NCBI RefSeq assembly: GCF_040833985.1
Contig: NZ_CP162139.1
Span: forward strand, 1,508,001-1,572,000
Origin: Leptospira sp. WS4.C2
GTDB lineage: Bacteria > Spirochaetota > Leptospiria > Leptospirales > Leptospiraceae
DNA length: 64,000 bases
Direction: 5' to 3'
Part shown: positions 43,918 through 52,674 of the stretch, piece by piece
How positions within the stretch are numbered: position 1 is the first letter of the stretch
Layout of the letters: each line of letters starts with the position of its first letter
Notes under the pieces: model-generated
Database searches by the model: none
Seen by the model: only the letters and a program-made list of their open reading frames with translations
Told to the model about the DNA's origin: nothing
Program-made: the position numbers and the translations under genes

Positions 43918-46900
43918 ATGCAGAATATTGCAAAATTCATTACCGATAAAACACTTATCATTCAATTCATTTTAGTCCTATTCGTTTTGATTGGGCTTTC
44001 TCGGTTACTTTCTATGCATAGGGAAGCATTCCCGAATGTAGCACTTGACAAAATTGTCATTGAAGCCCCACTTCCCGGAGCCACTCCAGAAGAGATTGAA
44101 AGGCTTGTTGCTATCCCCATTGAAAAAAAATTAAGAGCAGTCGCCAAGATTGATAAAATTCGAAGTTATAACTTAGAAAACGTCAGTGTAATCATGGTCT
44201 TCATTGTCGAAGGAACCAAAAATACAAAGAAAGTATTGGATGATATTAAAGACGCAGTTGATTCCGTTCGGCTTCCTGACAATGCTCAGAAACCTAAAGT
44301 AAGGGAAATTACCACAGAAAAACAAGAGGTAATTAGTCTTGCTCTTTCCTTAAAAGAAGACTCAAAAGATTCAATTGGCGACTATCGGAAGTTACGTGAA
44401 ACTGCCAAAACTTTTGAAGATCGATTTTTCCAAATCAAAGAAATTGCAGAAATCGAAAAAATAGGATATAGAAATCGTGAGTTTCTCGTAGAAGTCAATC
44501 CTCATGCATTAAACGCTAAGGAAGTTGGTTTAAATACAGTTTTAAACGCTTTAGGTTCTCGTAACATCAATACACCTTCGGGAAGGTTAAAGGTAAATGG
44601 AACGGAATACCTTCTCCGAACAAGGGGAGATTTTGAAGAAGCAAAAGATATGCTTTCAGTCCCTATTCTAGGAAATGAATTTGGGTTTGCTACTGTTTTA
44701 AAAGACATTGCTAAAGTTGTCGATGGATTTGAAGAAGAAAAAACCTATGAAAAGTTAAATGGGAAAAATAGTATTATCCTAAGAGTTTGGAAAACGGACC
44801 AGGCGGATATCATTACTACTGCTGATACAGTAAAATCTCTGGTTTCTTCTTTGGAAGGAAACTTCCCAGATGTGGAGACAAAAATTTATGATGACAAAAG
44901 TCGAGATGTTCGCCGGCAACTCGGCGATTTAATTTTAAATTTTGAAACGGGACTTGTTTTAGTATTACTTTCACTTATCTTTATTTTGGGTATGAGACTG
45001 AGTATTATGATTAGCGTTGCTATCATATTCATCTTTCTTATATCCTTTATCTTTTTGAAACAATTTGGGTTTACCATCAATACAATTACTATTTTCGGAA
45101 TGGTTATGGTTCTTGGTATGATGGTGGATAACTCTATCGTTGTGGCTGAAAATACCTATCGATTGATGCAAGAAGGGATGGAGAGGCGAGATGCCATCTT
45201 ACAAACTTTTAAAGATGTTTTAGTCCCCCTCCTTGTTTCCTTCCTTGTGATTTCCGCTGCCTTTTTTCCACTTCTGTTTATGAGTGGAGTGATTGGAAAA
45301 TTTATTTTAGGAATTCCAGCAGTGGTTTTAGTAACACTTGCTAGTTCTCTTTTGTTTGCCCTTGTTTTTTTGCCGAACTGGTTAAATAAATTTTTACCAA
45401 AAACATACCAAGGTAAAATCAAAAAGAACGAATCCATCGAAGAAAAAGAAGGAGCTTTTGGATATATCATTTCTGGTTACAAACGAACCATGACATTTGC
45501 CTTAAAACATAGGATATTTGTTTTATCAATTTTTACGTTTATCTTTTTCTTTACCTTATTTCTTGCAGGAAGGTTTTTACCTTTTGTAATGTTCCCTTCC
45601 GGTAGTGAAGAAGATATAGAAATCAAGGTTTGGATGCCTATTGGAACCACCCTCCAGAAGAACCTTGAAATTATTGAAAAAATGGAACCTGTCGTCTCTA
45701 AAATGGCAGGAAAAGATTTTGTGCACTTACGTAGTCGGATCGGAATTCATGAAAATCCCATTACCGATCCAAAACCAGGGCAAGAGGTGCATCGATCCCA
45801 CCTAACTATGAAGTTAGTTACGGCAGCGGATAGAAAAGAATGGGAAGATGCAAGAGCCCTTGTGAAAAAAATTAGGGAATACATTGAACAGAATAAAGTT
45901 TCGGGAATTTTTCCTAAAGAAATGATTTATGATGTGAATGCCAAAATCAAAGGACCACCAGTGGGAAAACCGGTGAGTTTGGAGATTCGTGGTGCTGACT
46001 TCGGAGTCATTCAAGAGATTGCAGATCTTTATATCAAAGAATTAAAACAAATGGATGGAGTTTCCGACATTCGTATTGATTTGGAACTTGGTAAAGAAGA
46101 ATATAGATTTTTTGTAAAAGATGAAATTGCTGGACGAACTGATGTAAGTGCCCGAGATATTGCTCGTTCGGTTCGTACTGCCTTTAACGGAGAAGTCGCC
46201 TCAACCATTAGTAAAGGGGAAGATAAAATCAACATCCTGGTTCGTTTTCCTGAAGCAGAAAGACATTCCGTATCTAGTTTGAATTTAGTAAAAGTAGAGA
46301 ACAGAAATCGAAGGCTCATCCCTTTGAATCAGGTCGCGTACTTTCAAAAGGATCGTGATTATTCTATGATCAACCGCCAAGACCTTCAGCGTGTTGTGCG
46401 GCTCGAGGCCTCTGTTGATACTGATAAAACAACATCTCTCTACGTGAACCGACAATTGAAGAATCTTGTGAATGTTGATAAATATGCAGCAAATGCCTAT
46501 TCGGTGATCTTCGGTGGAGAACAAGAAGATGCTGGAAAGTCCTTTCGCGATTTGGGAATCTCGATGTTACTTGCAGTGGCTGTGATCTTTGGAATTTTTA
46601 TCGTATTTTTTAATTCGGTGGGAACAACAACTGTGATCATTGGATCCATTCCTTTTGGAATTGTTGGTGTACTTTTTGCGCTAATGACACATGGAATGCC
46701 ACTCAGTTTTATGAGTACGCTTGCGATTGTGGCTCTGAGTGGTTCTATTGTTGCGAACACATTGATTCTTATTACTTTTATTGAAGAACTACGGATGCAA
46801 GGAATGTCTATAGAAGACGCCATCATTAATGGTGGAGCAATCCGTTTGCGTCCCATCTTTTTAACGACAATCAGTACGGTGATTGGTCTTGTTCCCAGTG

Positions 46901-47079
46901 CGTATGGAATTCCAACTTTAGATCCATTTGTACAGCCGCTATCGCTTGCCTTTGGTTGGGGATTGTTCTTTGCCACCGGAGTTACTTTGGTGTTTGTTCC
47001 TGTGTTGTACAGAATCAAAGAAGATTTTAAACATCTCTTTTCGAAGATATCTTTTTCTAAAATTTTGAGAAGAGGATAA
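43918..47079 (+). CDS. RND superfamily efflux transporter, inner-membrane subunit
   Basis: A 1053-residue proton-driven transporter of the AcrB/MdtB/CusA type with 12 membrane helices and two large periplasmic loops (about 33-335 and 560-865). The N-terminal pattern EAPLPGATPEEIERLVAIPIEKKL is conserved. In TM4, VLGMMVDNSIVVAEN keeps the first of the two AcrB aspartates (D407-like), while the second is Asn. In TM10, GSIVANTLILITF has Ala where AcrB has Lys940. No membrane-fusion or outer-membrane gene is next to it. AGGA lies seven bases before the ATG. A strong terminator follows, so it forms a one-gene transcript. Substrate unknown. Confidence 0.9.
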   Translation: MQNIAKFITDKTLIIQFILVLFVLIGLSRLLSMHREAFPNVALDKIVIEAPLPGATPEEIERLVAIPIEKKLRAVAKIDKIRSYNLENVSVIMVFIVEGTKNTKKVLDDIKDAVDSVRLPDNAQKPKVREITTEKQEVISLALSLKEDSKDSIGDYRKLRETAKTFEDRFFQIKEIAEIEKIGYRNREFLVEVNPHALNAKEVGLNTVLNALGSRNINTPSGRLKVNGTEYLLRTRGDFEEAKDMLSVPILGNEFGFATVLKDIAKVVDGFEEEKTYEKLNGKNSIILRVWKTDQADIITTADTVKSLVSSLEGNFPDVETKIYDDKSRDVRRQLGDLILNFETGLVLVLLSLIFILGMRLSIMISVAIIFIFLISFIFLKQFGFTINTITIFGMVMVLGMMVDNSIVVAENTYRLMQEGMERRDAILQTFKDVLVPLLVSFLVISAAFFPLLFMSGVIGKFILGIPAVVLVTLASSLLFALVFLPNWLNKFLPKTYQGKIKKNESIEEKEGAFGYIISGYKRTMTFALKHRIFVLSIFTFIFFFTLFLAGRFLPFVMFPSGSEEDIEIKVWMPIGTTLQKNLEIIEKMEPVVSKMAGKDFVHLRSRIGIHENPITDPKPGQEVHRSHLTMKLVTAADRKEWEDARALVKKIREYIEQNKVSGIFPKEMIYDVNAKIKGPPVGKPVSLEIRGADFGVIQEIADLYIKELKQMDGVSDIRIDLELGKEEYRFFVKDEIAGRTDVSARDIARSVRTAFNGEVASTISKGEDKINILVRFPEAERHSVSSLNLVKVENRNRRLIPLNQVAYFQKDRDYSMINRQDLQRVVRLEASVDTDKTTSLYVNRQLKNLVNVDKYAANAYSVIFGGEQEDAGKSFRDLGISMLLAVAVIFGIFIVFFNSVGTTTVIIGSIPFGIVGVLFALMTHGMPLSFMSTLAIVALSGSIVANTLILITFIEELRMQGMSIEDAIINGGAIRLRPIFLTTISTVIGLVPSAYGIPTLDPFVQPLSLAFGWGLFFATGVTLVFVPVLYRIKEDFKHLFSKISFSKILRRG

Positions 47080-47136
47080 AATCGGAAGGGAGTCTCCAGT
47101 TTCATTTTAAGAGAAACCGATGATGGTGTTCGAAAA

Positions 47137-47175
47137 ACCAGAAAACTTTTGATAGTTTTCTGGTGATTTTTTTTT
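47137..47175 (+). terminator. Strong rho-independent terminator of the RND gene
   Basis: ACCAGAAAACT-TTTGAT-AGTTTTCTGGT is an 11-bp perfect stem with a 6-base loop, followed by GATTTTTTTTT. Confidence 0.88.
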
Positions 47176-47240
47176 GAACGAATGAATATTTGAATACTTT
47201 TTAGATGACAATCCTTTGACTTTCAGACTAAATCGGTGGG

Positions 47241-48701
47241 ATGTCATTACCCATCATCTTCGGCCTTCTATACTTTTTTATCCTAACCGCTATCAATTTC
47301 ACAGGTGGATATGGAATCTTCGTAGACGAGTATTATTATCTGGCTTGTTCCAAACGGTTGGCATGGGGTTATGTAGACCAACCGCCGTTTTCTATTTTTC
47401 TCTTAAGGATTTTGGGAATTGATGGGAATTCCATTGTTCTCCTAAGATTTGTTCCAGCTTCCCTTGCCGGCCTTTCTGTTTTTCTTGTAGGAAATCTAAC
47501 GAGACATTTCAGTCGCAGCAAATTATCAATCGTCTTAGCTTCTCTTGCAACTATGACTGTCCCTGTTTTACAGGTGATCTTTGGTTTTTATTCAATGAAC
47601 GCAATTGAAGTTTTTTTTGTTTTATTACTTGTCTGTCTAAGTATTTATCTAAAAGAAATACCATACCACTGGCTGAGTATTGGTGTTGTGATTGGCCTTG
47701 GTGTAATGAATAAACATACGTATATGGTTTATGTTTTTGCAATCATGATTCCGTATGTTTGGTTTCAATTTAAAAATATTTACCAAAACAAGTTTTTCTA
47801 TTTGGGTGTGACTGTTGCGCTGCTATTAGTTTTTCCCAATCTTTATTGGCAATATCAAAATGAATTTCCTTCTTTGGAGTTTTATACAAACGCATATTTG
47901 ATGAAAAATATCGATTTAAGTATATTTCAAATTATTTTCGATCAGATTCTTTCTATGAATCCCGCTACGTTACCTCTTTGGATCCTCGGTGTTTATTTTT
48001 ATCTCAAGAATAAGGAATATCGTTATTTAGGTATAGCCTACTTATTGATGTTAGGTTTGTTTTTGTATACCAAATCTTCCAGACCTGACCGGATTGCTTC
48101 TTTTTATCCTGTACTTTTTGCAGGGGGAAGCGCTTTTTTAATTTCAGACCTCTTGAAAAAAATATTACTCGGTTTTACTCTCATAGTAGGACTTATTTTG
48201 GCTCCTATTGGAATGCCCATCCTTCCTTTATCTCTTCTCTCGAATTACGTAAATGTTTTGGGAATTGTCCCTAAAATTGAAGCGGGAAACCGAACCTTAC
48301 TTCCGCAGTGGTTTGCCGATCGTTTGGATTGGGATGAATTTTATAAACAAGTGCAATCTTCTGTAAATGGCCTATCTCCTTCCGTAATCAAAGAAACTGC
48401 AATCGTTGGGAATTTTTATGGCCAAGCCGGAAGTTTAGAATTTTATAAAATTCAAATTCCTGTAGTGAGTGGGCATAATAATTATTTTCTTTGGTTGGAT
48501 GAACTAAAAGAAAATCCAAAACATTTGGTAGTTACCGGGGAGGAAACAGTTAAAATTTTGGAATCCTATTTTGAAGAAAAAGCACTTATCGGAAAGTATT
48601 CTAGAAGATATACGATGGAAACCGATGTTCCCATTTATATTTTAAAAAAAGCTAAGGTAAATTTAAAAGAAACTTTACCTCTTTTTAAATTCTATCGTTA
48701 A
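47241..48701 (+). CDS. ArnT/PMT-family membrane glycosyltransferase
   Basis: A 486-residue GT-C enzyme of the PMT_2/ArnT type with about 11 membrane helices and a periplasmic C-terminal domain (about 345-486). The catalytic region is YGIFVDEYYYLACSKRLAWGYVDQPPF: D29-E30 in the first outside loop with the typical L-x-x-G-Y-V/x-x-x-P-P-F/L pattern. It moves a sugar from a polyprenyl phosphate to a lipid A, other lipid or protein acceptor on the outer face of the inner membrane. Acceptor unknown. Its 3' end overlaps the convergent YkvA-type gene by 17 bases. Confidence 0.85.
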   Translation: MSLPIIFGLLYFFILTAINFTGGYGIFVDEYYYLACSKRLAWGYVDQPPFSIFLLRILGIDGNSIVLLRFVPASLAGLSVFLVGNLTRHFSRSKLSIVLASLATMTVPVLQVIFGFYSMNAIEVFFVLLLVCLSIYLKEIPYHWLSIGVVIGLGVMNKHTYMVYVFAIMIPYVWFQFKNIYQNKFFYLGVTVALLLVFPNLYWQYQNEFPSLEFYTNAYLMKNIDLSIFQIIFDQILSMNPATLPLWILGVYFYLKNKEYRYLGIAYLLMLGLFLYTKSSRPDRIASFYPVLFAGGSAFLISDLLKKILLGFTLIVGLILAPIGMPILPLSLLSNYVNVLGIVPKIEAGNRTLLPQWFADRLDWDEFYKQVQSSVNGLSPSVIKETAIVGNFYGQAGSLEFYKIQIPVVSGHNNYFLWLDELKENPKHLVVTGEETVKILESYFEEKALIGKYSRRYTMETDVPIYILKKAKVNLKETLPLFKFYR

Positions 48702-49011
48702 GGGATTCGTTTGCCTTCAAATAATGTTCTGGTTTTAGTTGTGACTTGATGAGGAGTAGGGTTGTGGCAATCACACCCGCATCATCTGTAAACCCGAGTG
48801 CCAAAATCACATCCGGAATAACATCCACGGGAGAAATAAAATAGAGTAATGCCAAGGCAATCGATGCTTTTGCAGTGATGGATGTGTTTTCATCCATCAA
48901 ACAATAATACATCGCAATTACATCTTTTAAGAAGGGAATTTTCTTTCCTGTTTCTTTGACTTTTTTCCAAAAATTGGTTTTGATGAATTTTAGTTTTTGG
49001 TTCTCGTCCAT
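48685..49011 (-). CDS. YkvA/DUF1232 family protein
   Basis: A 108-residue small protein with the DUF1232 core at about 40-80: KASIALALLYFISPVDVIPD and LGFTDDAGVIATTLLLI. The Y-x-x-S-P-x-D-x-I-P-D motif followed by G-x-x-D-D is the family's signature. One or two membrane-associated helices are likely. The function is unknown. It is divergent from the cyclase gene at 49096 (84 bases apart) and converges with the glycosyltransferase gene, with which it overlaps by 17 bases. Confidence 0.88.
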   Translation of the reverse strand: MDENQKLKFIKTNFWKKVKETGKKIPFLKDVIAMYYCLMDENTSITAKASIALALLYFISPVDVIPDVILALGFTDDAGVIATTLLLIKSQLKPEHYLKANESLNDRI

Positions 49012-49095
49012 ACTTTCTATTTTAGATGATTTTTCAAATCCAAATCTATCATTTTTTTGCTTGAGTGGGGATCAAGAAACTGTAAAAAATAATTT

Positions 49096-50541
49096 ATGAA
49101 AAACTCACTCATTGACAATATTTTGCGGGAACGCGCCTTTAAAAATGAAAGAGCTGTAGCGATTGTCAGGTTAGGGATTTTTTCGTTCTATTTGGTCATT
49201 GATACTTTTGCGTACTTTGGTTATATCGAGTATACTGAAATAAGGCCTGCATTACGCACTATCCTATTGGATTGTTTTGTATTTTTGGTTTCTGGAACCA
49301 TTGTTATCTTACTAATGAATAAAATCTATCATGATTCCATTAAGTTTTTTGCCATTACATTTGATTACTCTATCATTGCAGTCATGTTGGTTTTTGAACC
49401 GACTGTTCCAAAAGGTGGCCAATTGATTTATTGGGTGGTATACGTTGCTTCGATATTTCCTTTTTTGTTAAATCTATTGCGTTACTCTAAATCAGGTGCC
49501 ATATATTCATCCATTCTTTCTATTTCTTTGTTTCTTGGAGTGACTACATATTATAATAATGGGGATGCTGAAAACCTAATTCCCATGCATTTGAATCTAA
49601 TATTGATGTTACTGATTGGATATTCCATTACCTCTGCTAGCCGAAAGATGATGGAGGAAGCGAACACAAAAAGAATGATGGAAAGATACCTTTCTCCTCA
49701 ACTAGTGGATGAGTTGTATAAAAAAAATGCAAACATTGAACCTGGTGGAGAGATGAGAAAGGTAACCATCCTATTCTCTGATATTCGTTCCTTTACAACG
49801 ATTTCGGAGCGTTTAGATGCAAATTCGGTGGTTTCTATTTTGAATGCCTATTTATCTGTGATGACTGAGATTATCTTTCGTTTCCAAGGAACCATTGATA
49901 AATTTATCGGAGATGCCATAATGACCGTTTTTGGAGCGCCCATCCAGAAAGGCGATGATGCAATCCGGGCCGTAAAAACTGCAATCATCATGCAAGAGGC
50001 TATGAAATCTTTTAATGTAAGTCATTCTGAGTTAAATGAACCCATTGAAATCGGTATTGGAATTCACACGGGGGAGGTGGTCGCAGGAAATATAGGATCT
50101 GAAAAACGTATCGACTATACAGTGATTGGTGACAATGTCAATCTCTCTTCACGAATCGAAAGCCTAACAAAAATCTATAAATGTCCTATTTTAATTTCTA
50201 GTGCAACTTACGCTGAATTGCAGAAAGAAATTTCACAAAATCTAATTTTGGCAAGAGAAGTTGATACTGTTATTGTTAAAGGAAAAGCCAATAGTATAAA
50301 AATTTATGAAGTGATGTGTTTCTTTAATGAAGAAGAAAAGAGTTTGAAACTTCAGCGGAAATATGATTTTGAAAACGCACTTGAGTTTTACAAACAAAGA
50401 GATTTTGATAAAGCTATTTTTGAATTTGATCGCATCAAAAAGGATCCACTCAGTGAATTCTATCGAGATAGGTGCCAAGAATTTCTGAGGAACCCTCCCG
50501 ATAAAAACTGGGATGGTAGTTTTGCGAATGTGAGTTCTTAA
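49096..50541 (+). CDS. Membrane class III adenylate/guanylate cyclase
   Basis: A 481-residue protein with six membrane helices (about 23-180) and a class III cyclase catalytic domain (about 215-395). Metal-binding aspartates are D229 in ILFSDIRSFT and D273 in IDKFIGDAIMTVFG; K269 and T341 (RIDYTVIGD) sit at the purine-selecting positions, in line with ATP as substrate; N348 and R352 in NVNLSSRIE stabilise the transition state. All catalytic residues are present, so cAMP synthesis is likely. A helical C-terminal tail (about 410-481) follows. The window also codes for a cyclic-nucleotide-binding phospholipase at 57750. Confidence 0.92.
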   Translation: MKNSLIDNILRERAFKNERAVAIVRLGIFSFYLVIDTFAYFGYIEYTEIRPALRTILLDCFVFLVSGTIVILLMNKIYHDSIKFFAITFDYSIIAVMLVFEPTVPKGGQLIYWVVYVASIFPFLLNLLRYSKSGAIYSSILSISLFLGVTTYYNNGDAENLIPMHLNLILMLLIGYSITSASRKMMEEANTKRMMERYLSPQLVDELYKKNANIEPGGEMRKVTILFSDIRSFTTISERLDANSVVSILNAYLSVMTEIIFRFQGTIDKFIGDAIMTVFGAPIQKGDDAIRAVKTAIIMQEAMKSFNVSHSELNEPIEIGIGIHTGEVVAGNIGSEKRIDYTVIGDNVNLSSRIESLTKIYKCPILISSATYAELQKEISQNLILAREVDTVIVKGKANSIKIYEVMCFFNEEEKSLKLQRKYDFENALEFYKQRDFDKAIFEFDRIKKDPLSEFYRDRCQEFLRNPPDKNWDGSFANVSS

Positions 50542-50554
50542 TTTTTTGCGAGAG

Positions 50555-50630
50555 GGATACGACGGGCGAAAGGTCCGAAGGACGGAAGCGAACGCGCACC
50601 CCAGAGTAGCCCGTTCCCCTGAAGGGAATT
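50555..50630. repeat. GC-rich palindromic intergenic element
   Basis: The segment is richer in GC than its surroundings and folds as an outer stem CGGGC (50563-50567) / GCCCG (50609-50613) around an inner hairpin GTCC-GAA-GGAC (50573-50583), followed by TTCCC..GGGAA (50614-50628). Reading frames that cross it are unlikely to be genes. This is of the dispersed REP-like type, but differs in sequence from the element at 2508. Confidence 0.5.
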
Positions 50631-50787
50631 AAAGGTTGAGACAAAAAACAATCTATCCTTAAGGAAAGGAATTGGGGACTCGCCCGAAATACTAAAACCA
50701 AAGAGAAAAATAATTTTCTCGAGAAGGTCTTTGTGAGATTGTGGTGAGGTAGAAATTATTTTTTTGATAAAAAAACGAGGTAGATAA

Positions 50788-51255
50788 ATGTCAGGAATTC
50801 GTCCTTTCAAAGTTTTAGGTATCCAACAAGTTGCCATCGGTGGTGAGTCGAAAGAAAAGTTATCCAAGTTTTGGGTAGAGGTTATGGGTCTCACAAAAGT
50901 TTCTGATTATCGAAGTGAAAAAGAAAACGTGGATGAGGACATCTTGTCCATGGGGAACGGACCTTTCAAAGTAGAAATTGATTTAATGCAACCGATCGAT
51001 CCAAACAAAAGCCCCAAAGTTCATGATCCAAAACTCAATCATATCGGACTTTGGATTGATAAATTAGAAGATTGTGTTGAATATCTCACCAAACAAGGAG
51101 TTCGTTTTACTCCAGGTGGCATTCGGAAAGGTGCAGCAGGATATAACGTCTGTTTTATTCATCCGAAAGGCAATGAGGAATTTCCACTTTGTAGCGAAGG
51201 AGTTCTTGTGGAACTTGTCCAAGCTCCAGATGATGTCATTAAAGCTCTAAGTTAA
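50788..51255 (+). CDS. VOC family (glyoxalase-fold) protein
   Basis: A 155-residue cytoplasmic protein with two beta-alpha-beta-beta-beta halves: [25 protein letters not shown] at the start and [29 protein letters not shown] in the middle, then NVCFIHPKG and VLVELVQAP. This is close to methylmalonyl-CoA epimerase/lactoylglutathione lyase-like members, with H (NHIG) and E (VELVQ) as candidate metal ligands; the first-half His is replaced by Q (QVA). GAGGTAGAT gives a good ribosome site. Substrate not known. A strong hairpin follows the stop codon. Confidence 0.82.
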   Translation: MSGIRPFKVLGIQQVAIGGESKEKLSKFWVEVMGLTKVSDYRSEKENVDEDILSMGNGPFKVEIDLMQPIDPNKSPKVHDPKLNHIGLWIDKLEDCVEYLTKQGVRFTPGGIRKGAAGYNVCFIHPKGNEEFPLCSEGVLVELVQAPDDVIKALS

Positions 51256-51262
51256 ATAGAAT

Positions 51263-51310
51263 AAGTAAAGGCAATCGACTGATGGGAATTCAGATGGATT
51301 GTCTTTACTT
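51263..51310. repeat. Long interrupted hairpin after the VOC gene
   Basis: AAGTAAAGGCAATC (51263-51276) pairs with GATTGTCTTTACTT (51297-51310) over 14 positions with one G-T, and an inner CTGA/TCAG (51279-51293) extends it. It begins eight bases after the VOC stop codon. No T-run follows, so it may protect the 3' end or be bound by protein rather than act as a classic terminator. Confidence 0.55.
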
Positions 51311-51361
51311 GAAGATATAGGTCAAGTTCCGATAACGACAGTCATGAAAAAACTAATGAGA

Positions 51362-52318
51362 TTATAGTTTTGTTTTTTTTTCGTGAGTCAATCGCCAAAA
51401 TAAATAAGCAACGAGGGCTAAACTGGTTGTGATAATAAATTGTGTTAGGTGAACCACTGTGGCATAAACTAACCCTTCGCCTGGGTCTCTTCCTACGATG
51501 ATGAATCCTGATATAATCGCTGCATGAAAAACTCCGATACCTGAAGGAGCAGAAGGGATTGCAACTCCCATCCCTCCTAAAAACATAAATAAAAGTGCTT
51601 CTGGAAACTGAATTGGCATCCCAATCAATAGTCCTGCAAGGTAATAAGAGATCGCATAACCCAAAATCCAGGTAGGGATCGAATATAGGACAGGTTTTAG
51701 TAATTTGTCACCTTTTAGAAAAGAAGAAAATTCAATTAAATGGTGGTCTAACCTTTCTTCGTATAATCCATGTTTACCGATAATGCTGAATGTTTTTTTT
51801 GCCATCGAACGAAGAGGCTCTAAAAAATAACGGACTAAGACAAGTCCAACGATCATACCCAAAATCACAAGTGTAGAGATAAGCAGGAGGCTTAAGTTTT
51901 TGGATTGTCCAAGGCCCATATAAAAAAGTGCAGTAGCACCAATGATGACTACAGAACCCAAATCCATTACCTTTTCCAAAAATATTCGACTGAAAAGGTG
52001 GGTGAGTGGGAGTTCTGTGTCTCTTTTGTTCATAATGAGACGAACTAAGTCACCCCCCCTTGCTGGAAGTACCATATTCAGACCCACTCCTATGATCGAA
52101 GTTGTAAAGGATTGGGCGAAACTAATTTTTTTCTCTAATAGATAATACCAACGAATAGAAAAAGGCACAAATGCCCAAAGGTTGGAAAGGAAAAGCAGGG
52201 GGAAAATCCACCAATTGATTTTTCCTTCTAAACGTTCAAATTCTGTAAGATCAAAGTTTTTCGATAGGAAATAAATCGCAATACCTGAAACGAAAATGCC
52301 GAATATTAATTTTCTCAT
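51362..52318 (-). CDS. LPG-synthase-like flippase domain protein (UPF0104)
   Basis: A 318-residue integral membrane protein with about eight helices, of the lysylphosphatidylglycerol synthase TM-region family (PF03706). Signs are FVPFSIRWYYLLEK (R-W-x-x-L), IIGVGLNMVLPARGGDLVRL (N-x-x-L-P-x-R-x-G-D/E) and FLGGMGVAIPSAPSGIGVFHAAI (P-x-x-P-G/S-G-x-G). Such proteins move lipids or synthesise lipid-linked products in archaea and bacteria. It has no synthase domain. It is the last gene of a five-gene leftward operon, 10 bases after the HIT gene. Confidence 0.85.
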   Translation of the reverse strand: MRKLIFGIFVSGIAIYFLSKNFDLTEFERLEGKINWWIFPLLFLSNLWAFVPFSIRWYYLLEKKISFAQSFTTSIIGVGLNMVLPARGGDLVRLIMNKRDTELPLTHLFSRIFLEKVMDLGSVVIIGATALFYMGLGQSKNLSLLLISTLVILGMIVGLVLVRYFLEPLRSMAKKTFSIIGKHGLYEERLDHHLIEFSSFLKGDKLLKPVLYSIPTWILGYAISYYLAGLLIGMPIQFPEALLFMFLGGMGVAIPSAPSGIGVFHAAIISGFIIVGRDPGEGLVYATVVHLTQFIITTSLALVAYLFWRLTHEKKTKL

Positions 52319-52328
52319 ACTGTCCTTG

Positions 52329-52673
52329 TTAACCCGGTGGCCAATTTAGATGACGACCACCTAGCAGGTGAAAGTGGATGTGGTTTACTGTTTGTCCGCC
52401 AAAACTTCCACAATTGTTTACTAATCGGTATCCTTTTTCTGCTATTTCATACTTTTCTGCAATTTTTGGAATGATTTGGAATATCTCTGTGAGTATCTTT
52501 GGATCCAAATCTCCAATTTGATTCATACTGGAAATATGGACTTTCGGAATGATCAGGACATGGAAGGGTGCTTGGGGAGTAATATCATGAAAAACTAATA
52601 TGTTTTCTGATTCATACTCTTTTTTACTTTGGATTTCTCCACTCGCTATTTTACAGAAAAGACAATTTTCCAT
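52329..52673 (-). CDS. HIT family hydrolase (Hint/HinT-like)
   Basis: A 114-residue histidine-triad protein. MENCLFCKIASGEI (with the C-x-x-C zinc pair) opens the fold, and QTVNHIHFHLLGGR holds H98, H100 and H102 of the triad, plus the C-terminal W. It hydrolyses purine nucleoside phosphoramidates; role in vivo unknown. The ATG at 52673 is chosen because GGAGA stands eleven bases in front; the frame extends 13 residues upstream but lies in the kinase gene. It starts one base after the ROK stop codon. Confidence 0.92.
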   Translation of the reverse strand: MENCLFCKIASGEIQSKKEYESENILVFHDITPQAPFHVLIIPKVHISSMNQIGDLDPKILTEIFQIIPKIAEKYEIAEKGYRLVNNCGSFGGQTVNHIHFHLLGGRHLNWPPG

Positions 52674-52674
52674 A

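Noticed and set aside
47217..47222. TTGACT as a -35 element before the ArnT-like gene
   Set aside because: The matching -10 would lie on the start codon and no good hexamer is found there.
50450..50894. Two minus-strand open frames across the second palindromic element
   Set aside because: They cross a repeat and the coding start of the VOC gene and show no protein-like features.
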